A stretch of DNA of 64,000 nt from Owenia fusiformis (Eukaryota; Annelida; Polychaeta; Sabellida; Oweniidae). A model generated the notes under the pieces. The model was not told the DNA's origin. It saw only the letters and a list, made by a program, of their open reading frames with translations, and did not search any database. The stretch covers positions 22,887,936 to 22,951,935 of the forward strand of contig CAIIXF020000006.1 in NCBI GenBank assembly GCA_903813345.2, written 5' to 3'. Within the stretch, counting starts at the first letter, position 1, and each line of letters begins with the position of its first letter. Shown here piece after piece: positions 49,290 to 62,479 of this stretch. A program made the position numbers and the translations under genes.

Positions 49290-51266
49290 ACGTGATCAAA
49301 TTGTAGTACATGTGCTCTACACTGGACGAAAAATTAATAAGGGACCTATCATTCTGAAAAAAATCTGTTAAATTCCCGGGAATAGATGCAGTATTTTCTC
49401 TATGAACAGAGGTTTAATCACAAGGATGAATCAACATGTCTCTCAAGTCATCATACAACTGAGATCCTATAACTGGATCATTTTTCTGGGATGATTAATT
49501 GAAAGCAGCCCCAGTTTGTTTATGGGAAGGGTTTACTTGAGTCCACAGGCCCAGGAAGATTTAACCCCCCCCCCTTTTGAAGTAATATAACATGTAGTGA
49601 GTGGGAAAGAAATTGTTAAAGGTTATTGGTCAGAAGAGTAAGAGATTGTAAATCATGGAAATTCTTAGTAGCCTAATAAGGAAGGACATATTGTCACATA
49701 AAATGGAATTATTGTTTATTTTTCCGTCGCTGCCATAAGAGATAAAGAGACAAGTTGCGAGTGAGTTTTGAAAAACTGGGCACAATTTTTTGCTCTCATC
49801 ATTCCATCTAGCAAGGTATAGTTTTGAAAAAGTCTATTGAAAATGAATTTGGATATTTCAGTACTTCTTATATCCAATAACTTCTGAATTTGATTAGAAA
49901 TCTCAATTCAATAGCTAGGATTGCAAGGAAAACATTGGTAAGCTCTTGAAAAGATTACAACCATTTTACACTCGCTGTCCTCCCATCTAATCTCTTAAGT
50001 AAAAGTCACCCAACCAAAAAGCAAAACAATGAAATTGTATTCTGTGAATCAGCTATCGTTCTAGGTCAATGCTACCTCTTCATCCTAGGTAAACCATACT
50101 TGCCACTACAATTAATTCCTCCTTCCTAATCTGCTCAAATACTGGAATATCCAATAGCCTCCATAGGACAGGGCAATAATAATTTTTAAATAAAGAGGGC
50201 AGGCCAATCACTTTGTGTAGAATTAGGGTTTCTACTGCCGCTGCCATCTTTATATCAGTCCCAAACCTGGGACGGAATGTTACCACTGAATAACTGAAAT
50301 ACATCAGGACATTTGTGCAGGGGTGCACTGTATGATATGCTCACGTTATTCCTGGTAGTTTGAATAGACAGATTCAATGGCAGATATTAGCAATAACATG
50401 TAATGGTGACTTTTAGAGTAAGTACAGTAGCCAGGGTATGCATATAATAATAAACTAAACAGAATGTATGGTAATATTACTTATAAATAATACTTTATTG
50501 CAGCATAACAAATCTACCAAACTCTATATAATAATCAGCCTTTCACTCATATACAAAATCTACAACACCTTTATGAATAACAATTTTCAATATTGCTGGC
50601 ATGCTCGCTTCTGATGTTCTGTATAATTCACGAATTCTGAATAAACTGTAAATTGGTTTCATTTGACAGTATTTTATATGGTGAATTTGTAATTAAAATA
50701 TAGCTTATATTAACCTCTTGACTACCCAGAATGACGATTCGAACAATTTTCATCCAATTCACACAAAAATTGTTTTAAAACATGTAGAAATGATCTCTGC
50801 CATCTAAGTTTGCTAAGTTGAGCATCTAAAGTTGTAAAGGTATGTAGTAAAATGTCAAAAGGTGGCAAAAATGAAAAATTCTCTGGTTTCAACCAATTTT
50901 AGAGCCTCAGATTCAAGAGGTTAATAACATGGTTAAACTACAAAATTGATGAATCGCCAAATTAAGCCAATTTACAGTACATGTGTATACAATAAAACTA
51001 TTTTTACGGATACTCATTATGTTCAGTACAGTGGAGTCATTTAACCAATGTTGTGTATTGAATATGTCGCATGATTGACAGTGACAGTCTGGCACATTAA
51101 GTCAAGGTGTGATCACATGGCAAAGTTTGGCCATGTGTCGAAAAAATAGAATTCAAAATATGGAAGACAATCTCACTGGTCATATATCAAATCCTAAATG
51201 TAATCAGAATATAGATTAAAGGGCATGGGTGTTATATCTAAGCTAGCTATATATATTCTCTTACTT
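49290..51266. other. intergenic upstream of RPS13
   Basis: No exon recognised on either strand. Only a poly-C run near 49567 and AT-rich sequence are seen. Confidence 0.45.
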
Positions 51267-51270
51267 CAAG

Positions 51271-51690
51271 TATCAGTGATAAGATCAATCAGTCCAAAAA
51301 TCAGTGACAATTTCCATCAGTCATGAAAATAAGTGAAAATGTCAATCAGTCACAAAATCAGTAACGATTTCCATCAGTCATGAAAATAAGTGAAAATGTC
51401 AATCAGTCACAAAAATCAGTGACAATTTCCATCGGTCATGAGAATAAGTGAAAATGTCAATCAGTCACAAAATCAGTGACAATTTCCATAAGTCACAAAA
51501 ATCAGTGACAATATCCATTAGTCACAAAATAAGTGACTACATCCATCAGTCATGAAAATAAGTGACAGTCATGAAAATAAGTGACAATTTCCATCAGTCA
51601 TGAAAATAAGTGTAAATTCAAATCAGTAACAAAAATCAGTGACTATATCCATCAGTCACAAAATCAGTGACTATATCCATCAGTTAAAAA
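51271..51690. repeat. 29/58-bp minisatellite (CAATCAGTCACAAAATCAGTG)
   Basis: Two alternating ~29-bp units, TCAGTCACAAAATCAGTGAC and CATCAGTCATGAAAATAAGT types, give a 58-bp higher-order period over ~420 bp. Confidence 0.85.
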
Positions 51691-52162
51691 ATACTAAAAT
51701 TAAAGTCAATTAGCAAGCATTCAAATATTCAAAATTATGATCCTAATTGTTATAAAACATCTACTCCTAGCACCTCTAGGCCTGCTTGTGAAACAGAAGC
51801 ATATATCAAACAAAAAACTAATGCAAATGGCCCAAAAAATCTCCAATTTAGATGCATTATCATTGGTCCCCCACCTGGTTAGAACAAAATGGATGAACTT
51901 CCGCCAGAGGAAATTTTTATTCCTTGTATAGAGAAATAAATTATGAACTACCTGTATGTTCGGTGGGATATAAAATAAAGCGCTCACATATTTTTGATGC
52001 ATCAAAATTGTGAAATTTGTGATTACAAAACTAATATATGTAGAAATATATATAATGTCTAAGCTTCCTCATATACAGCCATATATGCACAAAGCAACTA
52101 CATAATACAAATCAAACGATGCAAAAATATAATATTGAGATACAGAAACTGCAAGAGATCAC

Positions 52163-52475
52163 TTTGGAAACCCTAATGCCTAAGTTTTATTTAAAAACCC
52201 TAATTCCTAAGTTTTATTCAGAAACCATTGTCCCTAAGTTTTATTAAGAAACCATGTTTTATTTAGAAACTGCCTTGACCAAGTCAGTATTTTTTTACTT
52301 ATCCTGATCTTGCATTGTTACCGGCGGTCATATTAGAAATCAAGATAAGTATAAAAATAAAAAGAGGCCGACTTGGGCAAGGCTATTAGAAACCCTAATT
52401 CCTAAGTTTAATTTTGAAACCCTAATTCCTAAGATTTCTTTATAAAACCCATATCCATAAGTTTTAAATGGAAAC
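52163..52475. repeat. ~29-bp minisatellite split by a foldback element
   Basis: Units of AAACCCTAATTCCTAAGTTT run on both sides of the 112-bp element at 52272-52383. Confidence 0.75.
52272..52383. mobile_element. 112-bp foldback element
   Basis: GCCTTGACCAAGTC at the left and GACTTGGGCAAGGC at the right, inner TACTTATCCTGATCTTG mirrored by CAAGATAAGTATA. It interrupts the AAACCCTAATTCCTAAG repeat. Confidence 0.7.
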
Positions 52476-52944
52476 ACGTGTCATCATTTTGTTGGCTCAC
52501 ATATCTTGAACCTCTCAGCATTTTGAGGTTACTGTATACCATCAATCTGAATTTTCTGTACTTTTCAAAAATATTACCAGATATATTTTCAGCTGAATCC
52601 CAATTACCTTACAAAAAGCCCAAAATACATGTATCATAAGGACTATAAGTAGAGCATAGATAACATATAGATTACATGTATGAGGGTGACGCAAAAAGGC
52701 AACACTCCAATTTTGAAATAAAATACTAAGTTATGATAAAATCTTGTATAGGAAGAGTGATACATTGAAGACTGCAATCTTGTGAAAAAATAATATTTTC
52801 TGTCATGACATTTTTCTGATTCGTCATTTTAGAATTAATTCAGTCTGGTCTCCAGGTTATTTCCTAAAATGAATTTCTGGTTAACAGACATTTAACCTCT
52901 AAGAAACTCCAAGAAAAATTATTGAACCAAAATAGAATCAATTA

Positions 52945-54120
52945 GATCCCAAAATAGAGTCTTTACACTTTCCAGATAATATCCTAAAATAGCTTCTTTA
53001 CACTTTATAGATATTATCCCAAAACAGTGTCTTTACACTCTAAAGATACAGTTACTGTACTTCTATTTAATTTGGTTCTACTTCTTTGGCAGACTTGCAA
53101 TATTACAATGCACTAATGGTACCAATTTACATGGTACTAAAATTACCAGGGACTTTGGTGGCTACTTAATTTGGCAGACTTTAGCAATTTCAAAATAAAA
53201 CGGCCGCCAAATTAAAAAGAAGTACAGGTAATCCCAAAATAGCTTCTACACTTTACAGATAATATCCAAAAATAGTGTTTTAACACTTTACAGATACTAT
53301 CCCAAAATACTTAACACTTTAGAGCTAATATCCAAAAATAGTGTTTTAACACTTTACAGATACTATCCCAAAATACTTAACACTTTACAGATAATATCCA
53401 AAAATAGTGTTTTAACACTTTACAGATACTATCCCAAAATACTTAACACTTTAGAGCTAATATCCAAAAATAGTGTTTTAACACTTTACAGATACTATCC
53501 CAAAATACTTAACACTTTCAAGATAATATCCAAAAATAGTGTTTTACCACTTTACAGATACTATCCCAAAATACTTAACACTTTACAGATAATATCCAAA
53601 AATAGTGTTTCAACACTTTACAGATACTATCCCAAAATACTTAACACTTTACAGATAATATCCAAAAATAGTGTTTTAACACTTTACAGATACTATCCCA
53701 AAATACTTAACACTTTACAGATAATATCCAAAAATAGTGTTTCAACACTTTACAGATACTATCCCAAAATACTTAACACTTTACAGATAATATCCAAAAA
53801 TAGTGTTTTAACACTTTACAGATACTATCCCAAAATACTTAACACTTTACAGATAATATCCAAAAATAGTGTTTCAACTCTTTACAGATACTATCCCAAA
53901 ATACTTAACGCTTTAGAGATAATATCCCGAGTTAACAGTTTACAGATAACATCCTAAAATATAATGTTTATCTTTTTCAGATACTTTTCTACAACTATGT
54001 CATGGCTTAACAAATATTGTCTTTACATTTCATTGATACGATCGCAAAATACTGTATTTACCACTTTGAAGATACCATCCAAAAATAGTATTTTCCTTTT
54101 GTGGAAACTATTCCAAGACA
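52945..54120. repeat. 66-bp dimeric minisatellite
   Basis: The core at about 53225-53930 has roughly 10.5 copies of a 66-67-bp unit made of two related 33-bp halves (CACTTTACAGATAATATCCA and CACTTTACAGATACTATCCC). The flanks on both sides contain more diverged copies. Confidence 0.88.
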
Positions 54121-55992
54121 GTGCCTTTACAATATAACCTAATATCTTAATATTCAAAAATATCTTATTCATAATTTTTTAGTTTAATGGACTGGTGGAA
54201 GGGCATGTGAAATTTATTAATATAATGTACATGTTTACAATTATGTTTATCATTTATTATATAATCTATGATATATAATTAACTCAATATATATAATGAC
54301 TATTCCAGTTATACAAATAAATACAAGAATCTTTAGAAAAATACAACATTAATGGACATTTATTCAACAGTATCACAATTCAGACAAATCGAAGCATTAC
54401 ATGACTCGAGGCACTTGAGGCGGCACATCTATTCATGGGTCTATTTCCAAACTTCAAGTTCGTCAGATCATTGATCATATCTTAATATTTTTTCAGTAGC
54501 ACCCATTTCCAAATTGTAATAAATGATGGAAATCAAAAATATATTTCACATTGAGTTCAACGAGTTTCATTTCATATAGAAATGATCGTATGTGCGAAAG
54601 GATCTTTAAAACATCTGAAAGTTTGGAAATATACATCTGGGGCCTATTTCTCAGAAATTTCATGATTATTCCTAACTTTCTGTAAGAAAATTGGAATAAA
54701 CAAACCATATTTAATATTATTCATTCATGATATATTTCTGAAAAATAAGCAATATATAAATTTGTACAACAATCTAGACATTTTAAAAGCAACTGTAGGC
54801 CAGTAGCCAGGGGGGGGGGGTGTTTCGGGGGATTCTGGCAAACCCACTGGCCAAAAATTCTTCCAAAACCAGACAGTTTCTCAGCAATTTCTCAAGTGAT
54901 TTGGGGAATTTGAAGCCCCTCTGGAATTCTTCAAACCTGAATCCCCTTGGCAAAGCTGGCGATGGGCCTGCCATTAGTCTGGGCTGGGGAAATAACTATG
55001 TATGCTCCAACCCACCCCATATTTTCAATCCCGTATTGTCTGAAGTCATACCAAAAAACAAATATTAGAGAGAAATGATGACAAATAGGCAAGACTACAG
55101 AACAGAAGACACAAAAATGTGATATTTTCTAAGGAGATATGTATCATATGGAAGGATGTGGAACATAGGGCTTCAAAAACAGGGCTACAAAAACTGAGCT
55201 AAGAAAGGGCTTTGTACCTGTATATACGTACTTGTCACATTACTTTGAATACTATATATATAGTATATTAAGGTAAAATGTGTGTAAATCCTAGTCATAA
55301 TACATTTCACAACAGGAAATGTACAAAATCCAAAATAAAATCATACATACACATACTGTATAATATGTATTATATATGTTATACTACATGTATATTACAC
55401 TAAATTAAATCAGCCAAATATTGGTCTCCGAGTTTAAAACTATTTTTTTAACTTCAAAATATTTTGATGTTATTCATTTTTAACTGTATCAAAATTAGTA
55501 AAATGTTTGCAGTGCCGAGGAGCATGCATGGTGAGTCGGCTCAAATTGCAAGTCGATATTCATTGCACGAAAGACACGAACCCTGTATTTGTTACTACTC
55601 AATAAAATAATGTCTCTATTCTACACTAGTCCCCGGTTTTTATAAAAATCTAACTAGACTCTGTCAATATATGAGATATGTCGAACAAAAATCAATCTCA
55701 TGATCTCTTTTAATAACAGTTTAAACAGTAGATTCTCTTATCAGTCAGCATATTGAGGAATCTCTTTCATTTTCAAGTGAAGAGGCTTGAGCAGAAGGGT
55801 GTGTTACATGTGCCTGCATGGATGTACACACAGCCAGTTAATTTAATCTGAGCATGGGCTATGTAAGCCCATGATTTGCAGCTGATTATTGCAAGGTGCT
55901 CAGAAAAGAAACCTTTTTCCTATTTTAATTTACAGTGGGGTCCTTAAGTCCCTATGTCACACCCTTCTTGAGCCCATGTTTGTGTTTCACAG
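54121..55992. other. 3' flank of PTDSS2 / intergenic
   Basis: No exon recognised. It contains a decayed CAGGCCCGTAGCC family copy at about 54797-54970 and AT-rich sequence. The polyA site of PTDSS2 probably lies here but is not fixed. Confidence 0.45.
54797..54970. mobile_element. CAGGCCCGTAGCC MITE, copy c (degenerate)
   Basis: AGGCCAGTAGCCAGGGGGG at the left and GATGGGCCTG at the right, with the internal CTGGCCAAAAATTCTT and CTCAAGTGATTT blocks of the intact copies. No target duplication visible. Confidence 0.7.
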
Positions 55993-58900
55993 CTAAGATA
56001 GTTTTACGGGTTTACGTGTACGTAACTGCCTTACTGGACTCCCATTTTGCTTAAAATCATTATTATTACTTGACCTATAATTATTTTCTGGTGAGTCATC
56101 TTGAGATTGGTGGCCATTTTGAATAGACTGGCTATCTGCATCCTGGTTGGTTGTGAGCTTAGCATAGGCATGATGAACAAACCTAACTAGCCAGAAATGC
56201 CATATGGTGTAAAGGATGAGCCCAATTGCCCCACACACCAAGAAATAAAAAATTCCTGTGGGTAGAGGCTTACTGATCGTAACAGGATCAAACTTGAGCG
56301 TTATAAGAAGTTCAGTTATGATGATGCATAACAAAATCCAAGACTGCTGGCCAAACTTCTTACATTTACTGGAAAAATATAAAGAAAATCATCTTATGAA
56401 CATTTTGTGAATTGTATATTTAGATAAATCATAAATGCTTCAATAATAAATTGAATAAATGTATTTCGTAAGATAGAATGAACTTCTAAATAAGGCTAAA
56501 TAGATTAATAAAGTATATGTAAAGAGACTTACGGATTATCGAGGAATTCAAAACATTCACGCATACAAACTCCACCTATACACAAAAGCATGACCAGTCT
56601 ACCAAGGCACAGAAAATGCTCTGGGGGAATCCAAAGTACAAACTTCAAGTAGAATGTATTCAGTTCAGCCAAAAGGAACTGAAAATATAATTTACTTCAG
56701 GTAAGAGTTCAATAGTTAACAGTTAGCAAGAATACGAATAAGAATTTAGTACTCTATTATCGCCTACTTGATTTATTTGGAAATTATGATTATTTTTCGT
56801 TAATACTTGGCACTTGGTCCTTCCTCGATTGAACTTTTTGAAGTGGAGGGGCGCTTGTTAGGGGATGGGCATTAAATATGGCGATTACGGTAGTTTCTGT
56901 TTCTGTGATGAAAGCTAATTTTTCAAAAAATCATGAAAAAGACAAATCTGACCATATTTCCTTATATGGAGAAGAGAATGAGGGAGTTATCTTTATGAAT
57001 GATGAGATAATACACCTTAGGCCTTTACAAATAAATTGTCGATTTCGTTTTTCCAATGAGGCCTCCAAAAGTAAAGGTTAACCTTTAGGGGTCTTATGGT
57101 TAACTTTTAGGGGTCTTATGGTTAACTTTTAGAGGTCTTAAGGTTTACCTTTATGGGTCTTATGGTCAAGTTTTCAGGGTCTTATGGTTAACTTTTAGAG
57201 GTCTTAAAGTTTACCTTTATGGGTCTTATGGTCAAGTTTTCAGGGTCTTATGGTTAAATTTTAAGGGTCTTATGGTCCCTTGAGGGATCTTATGGTAGGG
57301 GTCTTATGGTTAACTTTTAGGGGTCTTATGGTTAACTTTAAGTTTGGTCTTACCATGAAGATGATAAAAATCATGGCCAGCCAACGCTTCAGGCTGGAGA
57401 CTGGCCTCCAGTCAAAGTCTGTCCAGCTGTATGGTCCAAACTGTTGAAAAACTCGCCATAGCTTGCCCCTGGAAGAAAGTCACAATGCTCATATTCTAAA
57501 ATGGAAAATATGGTAAAAAATAGTGCAATTAGTAAGGAATCAAAATTATATAAAATTGTCAGAAACATTATGAAGTCATTCAACAGACACTTTGCTATTA
57601 ACCTTTTAGTTAAATCATGCTGAAGTCTCAAAATCCAAAGATCTTATATTCCAATGATGGAGGAGACATATGTTTGCAACACCTTTAAAGTGACATTCAA
57701 AAAATATAAAAACACCCTCAGACACCTGCAGAGTGGAATAAATTAAATGAAATAAAAAAAGATTACTCACTTGTATCCAGGAATGTTCCACATGCCTCTC
57801 CAGTACCACTTTCTCATAGATAGCACCTTAAGGGTCTTCATACCAAGGTAGATACCCAGACCATTGCATACTATGGCATCCATTATCCACTGAAATAGTA
57901 AAAACTCATGGACTATAGCAAAGAAGTTTGTCAAGCCATTACTAGATAGATAAGAGAATAAATGCACGAGTTGAATTCTATGCAATGAAAGCAAGACACA
58001 TAGTGATGGCCCTGATGGCCCCCATGTTATTTACCCAGCAGTGGCCAAAACCTTATCAGATCTTGGCGCTAGTGTGTTCTTGCATCGGGGCTCAGCGAAA
58101 TATGCAAGGCCCACAAATTTCACTATGACAAATGTTTTTCTTTAGGGTAAAAAAGCTGAAGTTAAAATTACTTTTTTATTTTCAAAATTGAAAAAATTTA
58201 TTTTGGCAAAATAATGAACTCTTTTAAATAATTCTGTCTGAAAATCATAGCCGAGGCTATACTCACATGGTCCCACCAACATTCACTGAAGTTTGGCAAC
58301 TGGTGTTCTAGCGTGTACTCCAAGACCTCAAACATGATACTGATGACCATACAAAGCCAGTAGTCGCGAATAATGAGCGTCTTCAACCACCAGCCAAAGA
58401 AATGAGTTGGGACAAAGCCATCCATTTTGTCCTATAATAACAAAAGAACAGTTATAAATATATTTACAGCGATTTAGCCCCAGGATTTACTCCAAGAGCA
58501 AGAGGGTGCAAAATCCTCATTTTCACAATTTTGATCAAAATATTGCCAATTTTTCATGATTTTCTTCATTTTCAGGTTATGTAGGTAAAATATCGTTCCC
58601 ATAGCTAAAATTCAGAATCTTCAAACTGTCGTTACTCATACAGGTTCTGAAAGAAATTGTGAAATCACTTACACTACTTCAATCTCAGTATAACATCCTA
58701 AAGTAACATTGTTGTTATGATATCACGCTATCCTGAGTGGTAAAGGAAATTTATTGCGTAAAAAATGTTATTGAGTTGGTTATTTTAAAGATGGCTTCAG
58801 GAAGTCGAATGATCTCGTTAGTATGCATGCAGACGCATGCGCATAAACAATTACCAGAATCTGAATCTCTAAGCACGGAGGTGCATGCTGACAGGCATGC

Positions 58901-60355
58901 CCATTAGCGAGATCATTCAACGTTTTTATCCTTTTAGGCTTCTATGATTTTCCTTCCCTTTTGACATCCCTTAAGTCACAAAGGCTTTCCCAAAATCCTG
59001 CAGGGACTTACCCATATATTGTGGAAGGGATTATCTGGGACATCAGAATCGTATAATTTACAATTCCCTCCAAAACTTTTCTCCATCAGTGGTTTTCCCA
59101 GATCTTTATCTATAAATGTGAGCAGTTGGCGTGCATCATACGCGGTCTGAAAACAGAAGTGAGCATCAGTAAAAGAGAGGGATTTTTTTTAAATTGCCTT
59201 AATTTCTTGTTTCTGCTCTATAACCATTTTTGGTACTTTCCCGTTGGCACTAGTGCATATATATTCAACGCTTTTCCAATGACTTTTTGTGTGAAGGACT
59301 CCTTTATTGGCTAAAGGATTCTGAAATTTTTCAGTTTTAAATTTTACATTTGAGCTTCAGGAATAATTAGAGGCAGCAAGGATTTAGGAATAAATTGCAT
59401 AGCAGGCCTATAGCCAGGATTTGCCAAGGGGGTCCACTTTTTAAAAAATTGGAGGGTGGTTCAATTTTTCACTTGAAAAGTGCTCAGAATGGTGAAAAAC
59501 TGCATGATATTGAAAGAATTTTTGGCCAGACCCCCCCCCCTGGGGCTACGGACCTTGTGCCACAAAAATGTCAACTTAAAAAGAGCCCTACATCACTTAA
59601 AACCAAATGCACAGTTAAGTTTTCTGCATGGGTGTCTACCAGTAAGTGATTAATGGATTCAGAGAATTACTTCATCGGTAAAACACAAAATATATCGACC
59701 AATTTTTTTTTAGATTTCTTGGAAAAATAATTTCATTATCTATCTTTAGTCGAAACATCCCAAAGGTATACAAGTATGGATTCTACCCTTTCAAAGGTTA
59801 TTGATTCTGTAACACACCCAGGCCCGTAGCCAGCCAGGATTTGCCAAGGGGGGTTCACTTTTTAAAAATTTCCAGGGGGGTTCACTTTTGACAACTTTAA
59901 AATCACTTGAAAAGTGCTCAGAATGGTACATATGCACTGATACCTAAGTACATATGCACTGATCAGTGTATCATCCATTATTACAGTCAAAGGATAAGGA
60001 GTAATTAATTAAAGTTACAGTATACAATAATTACAGTTTACAATAATTACAGTATACAATAATTCATAACATTGTTCTGAATCAAAGATTACATTTGCAA
60101 ATCATTTTTGATTAACTATAAAGCATTACATTTCAGTCATTCATTTCTACTGGATTAATTAGTGAAAAACACATATTATCAATCAAGTTCAAATGATATA
60201 TACTAGGGTCATAAAAGTCCAATAACATTATATCCCTTGGCTAATTAATGTTTATTTATGGTAAGTTGAGTCATATTTTATACTTACTTGAAAAAGTACA
60301 AAAACTAAGGCCAGCTCATATGCTATGCTGGTTACGAATACAAATCTCCAAAAAG
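55993..60355 (-). CDS. PTDSS2: phosphatidylserine synthase 2, 3' exons (partial)
   Basis: Seven exons on the minus strand join in frame for 373 residues plus stop: 60355-60288, 59146-59012, 58431-58267, 57889-57771, 57468-57354, 56678-56533, 56368-55993. Recognisable blocks are [78 protein letters not shown], and [23 protein letters not shown] enzymes are multipass ER/mitochondria-associated membrane proteins that exchange a phospholipid head group for serine. The WNIPxYKGK and [13 protein letters not shown] blocks favour PSS2 (ethanolamine exchange) over PSS1. About the first 110-120 residues and the 5' UTR lie right of the window. Several hydrophobic segments are visible in the last two exons; the C-tail is polar ([12 protein letters not shown]). 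Confidence 0.94.
57075..57350. repeat. ~22-24-bp minisatellite abutting a PTDSS2 splice donor
   Basis: About eleven units of GGTCTTATGGTTAACTTTTA (plus strand) end directly at the donor of the exon 57354-57468. On the gene's strand each unit reads ATAAGACCCCTAAAAGTTAACC. Confidence 0.85.
58806..58921. mobile_element. ~116-bp foldback in PTDSS2 intron
   Basis: CGAATGATCTCGTTAGTATGCATGC at the left is mirrored by GGCATGCCCATTAGCGAGATCATTC at the right. Palindromic GCATGC sites lie in each arm. Confidence 0.65.
59403..59556. mobile_element. CAGGCCCGTAGCC MITE, copy d
   Basis: CAGGCCTATAGCCAGGATTTGCC at the left, poly-C and GGGGCTACGGACCTT at the right, with TTGAAAGAATTTTTGGCCAG inside as in copy b. 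Located in a PTDSS2 intron. Confidence 0.7.
59819..59928. mobile_element. CAGGCCCGTAGCC MITE, copy e (truncated)
   Basis: The left end CAGGCCCGTAGCC is intact, with CCAGGATTTGCCAAGGGGGG after a 4-bp duplication (AGCC). The right part is missing after TGCTCAGAATGGTA. Confidence 0.7.
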
Positions 60356-60396
60356 CTGAAACAAAAAAGTAAATCAGATTGATATACGAGGCATTA

Positions 60397-60529
60397 ACAT
60401 GCAAAATGTCACCACCTGCCATTTACTGCAGACACTGTCTGCCGAGCACCAACCACAGACTGTAGAACACCAACCACTGAACACCATCCACAGAAAAGTT
60501 GGTGACCATAATAATGTGTCACTACTTAA
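60397..60529. mobile_element. TGTCACCACC-ended element, second copy
   Basis: TGTCACCACCTGCCATTTA at the left and AAGGTGGTGACA at the right. It is related in opposite orientation to 2044-2142 and contains short repeats of CAACCACAGA / CACCAACCAC. Confidence 0.55.
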
Positions 60530-61398
60530 GGTGGTGACATAATAAGTTATTTAGTCTTGAATCAAGCTCTTGAATCCCCACCCCATTAACATACATGTTA
60601 TAGCACACTTTTTGGTGTGGAATAAGGCCAGGGACAAATATTTGATACAAGTGCTAGTGACAATCTTAAAGGTGAAGTCTTTAAAATCAAGCATGAATAA
60701 TGGCCTTCTCTGACATTTACTGCTAATGGTTCTAATGGATCCCAGCAAATGTAGTGCAACCAGATCAGATTTACCACTCATGAAGCTCCTGGGGGATTTT
60801 AGACTACTTTCATATAGATGAGCAATTACTAAAATCGTCCAGATGGGTGCGTTTTTTAATTTTCTTAGCACACCAGTTGGTTATTATGAAAACATATTAC
60901 ATGCTAGTGTGACTGTAGAGGAATTGTGTAGTCTACAGTAGCGTAGTGACCCCCCCCCCGCCACCACTACTTTAACTACACAGGTATGAAAACTTCTCAC
61001 ACAGGGATGTACAAAGGCTAGTTTGCCTTACAATTGTTATGAGTGCATGTACAAGTAACAACACATAGTCTAATCACCTTGTGATATAAAATTATGTAAT
61101 TGCTGTGAATAGTAAATCACAATGTTTTTATGAATTCAAATAGGCTTATGAATAGTAAGGCTAAGCAATAGAGGTCAAAAACACAGATACAAAGTGCAGA
61201 TAATTAGATAAAGATAATTAGGACCACAGTTGAAACCAAGTTAGAATTAGAAGTAACTTTCAAGAACATTACAATACATGAAATACTCTACATATTGTGA
61301 ATAATATCGACATCGACAATCATTACGTCCCGGGGCGCCCTGCAAGGAGGTACCAACGAGGACTGCGTAAGGTAATATAGTAGACGGCTTCTTTGGCA
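60530..61398. other. PTDSS2 intron or 5' region: nothing coding seen
   Basis: No further PTDSS2 exon could be found between 60356 and the right edge. A poly-C run lies near 60951. Confidence 0.4.
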
Positions 61399-62430
61399 TG
61401 GTGGCAGCGGAACTACAGTACGAACAACACATCGTCGAGATCTGTAAGTGATGAACTTTATAATTTCCAAAATGAGATTTCAAAATGAGAGACAATGATG
61501 ACATTGAAAACTTCCTAACAATATTTGAAAGGACAGCTACAATGTGTAAATGGCCAAAAGAATATTGGACTCTGAAGTTGGGACCTAGTTTAACTGGCAA
61601 AGCACAAGAGGCTTACACAAGTGTGGACCAAGAAGAAGCAAGTGACTATGAAATCGTTAAAGAAGCTATTCTTAAGTGATATGCTATTAATGAAGAGACT
61701 TACAGAAAACATTTGTAGATTTCGGAACCTACAAAGAGATGATGGAGAGGGAATCAAACCATTCACCATACGTTTTAGAGATGTTTTTAGAAAATGGATG
61801 AAAAATGTTAACACACTTTTCATGTTCATGAAGAAGATATTTTGGCCAGACATTCACAGAGATGTAAAAGGATTTTGCAACAGCTGTGATGTATGCCAAA
61901 AGACATCGAGGAAAATGTTATTAAACAGAGCCAAGATGATACCCTTACCAGTCATCACTGAACTATTTAGCAGAATAGGTAAGGACATACTTGGTCCCTT
62001 AGAAAGATCCAAAAGAGGAAATAAGTACTGTATATCTTAGTTACAACTGATTATGGAACTAAATTCCCAGAAGCTGTACCAATGAAAACAACTGATTCTA
62101 AGAAAGTAGCTGAAGAATTGATGAAGCAGTTCAGTAGAGTTGGAGTTCCCAAAGAGATTTTACAGATCAAGGGACAAATTTCCTTTCTAAATTGATGCAG
62201 GAAATGTACAAGATGATGAAAATAAATGGAATAAAAACAACTCCTTACGACCAACAGACAAATGGTCAGACTGAGAGATACAATGGAGTACTTGTGAAAA
62301 TGATCAAAAAGCTAACAGAATATGAGCCAGAAAATTGGGATATTTTTCTTCCATAATTGTTATTTGCATATCATGAGGTCCCACATGCTAAAACTGGGTT
62401 TTTCCCAAGCTTTTTTTCTTTACAATGACG
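61399..62430 (+). pseudogene. internally deleted, decayed Ty3/Gypsy element
   Basis: TGGTGGCAGCGG (61399-61410) matches the first 12 bases of a tRNA-Leu primer-binding site. A Gag-like ORF follows from 61485, with the TLKLGPSLTGKAQEAY block, and is stopped by a TGA in place of an Arg codon (61678). A frameshift occurs near 61715. Gag then joins directly to integrase zinc-finger sequence (FWPDIHRDVKGFCNSCDVC) near 61810. The protease, RT and RNase H region is absent. The integrase catalytic segments follow with further stops and a one-base frameshift near 62160. Non-functional. Confidence 0.85.
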
Positions 62431-62479
62431 AGTTTAGAAATTTAAAAACATCCCACTTACTGAACTTTTAAACTTTTAA

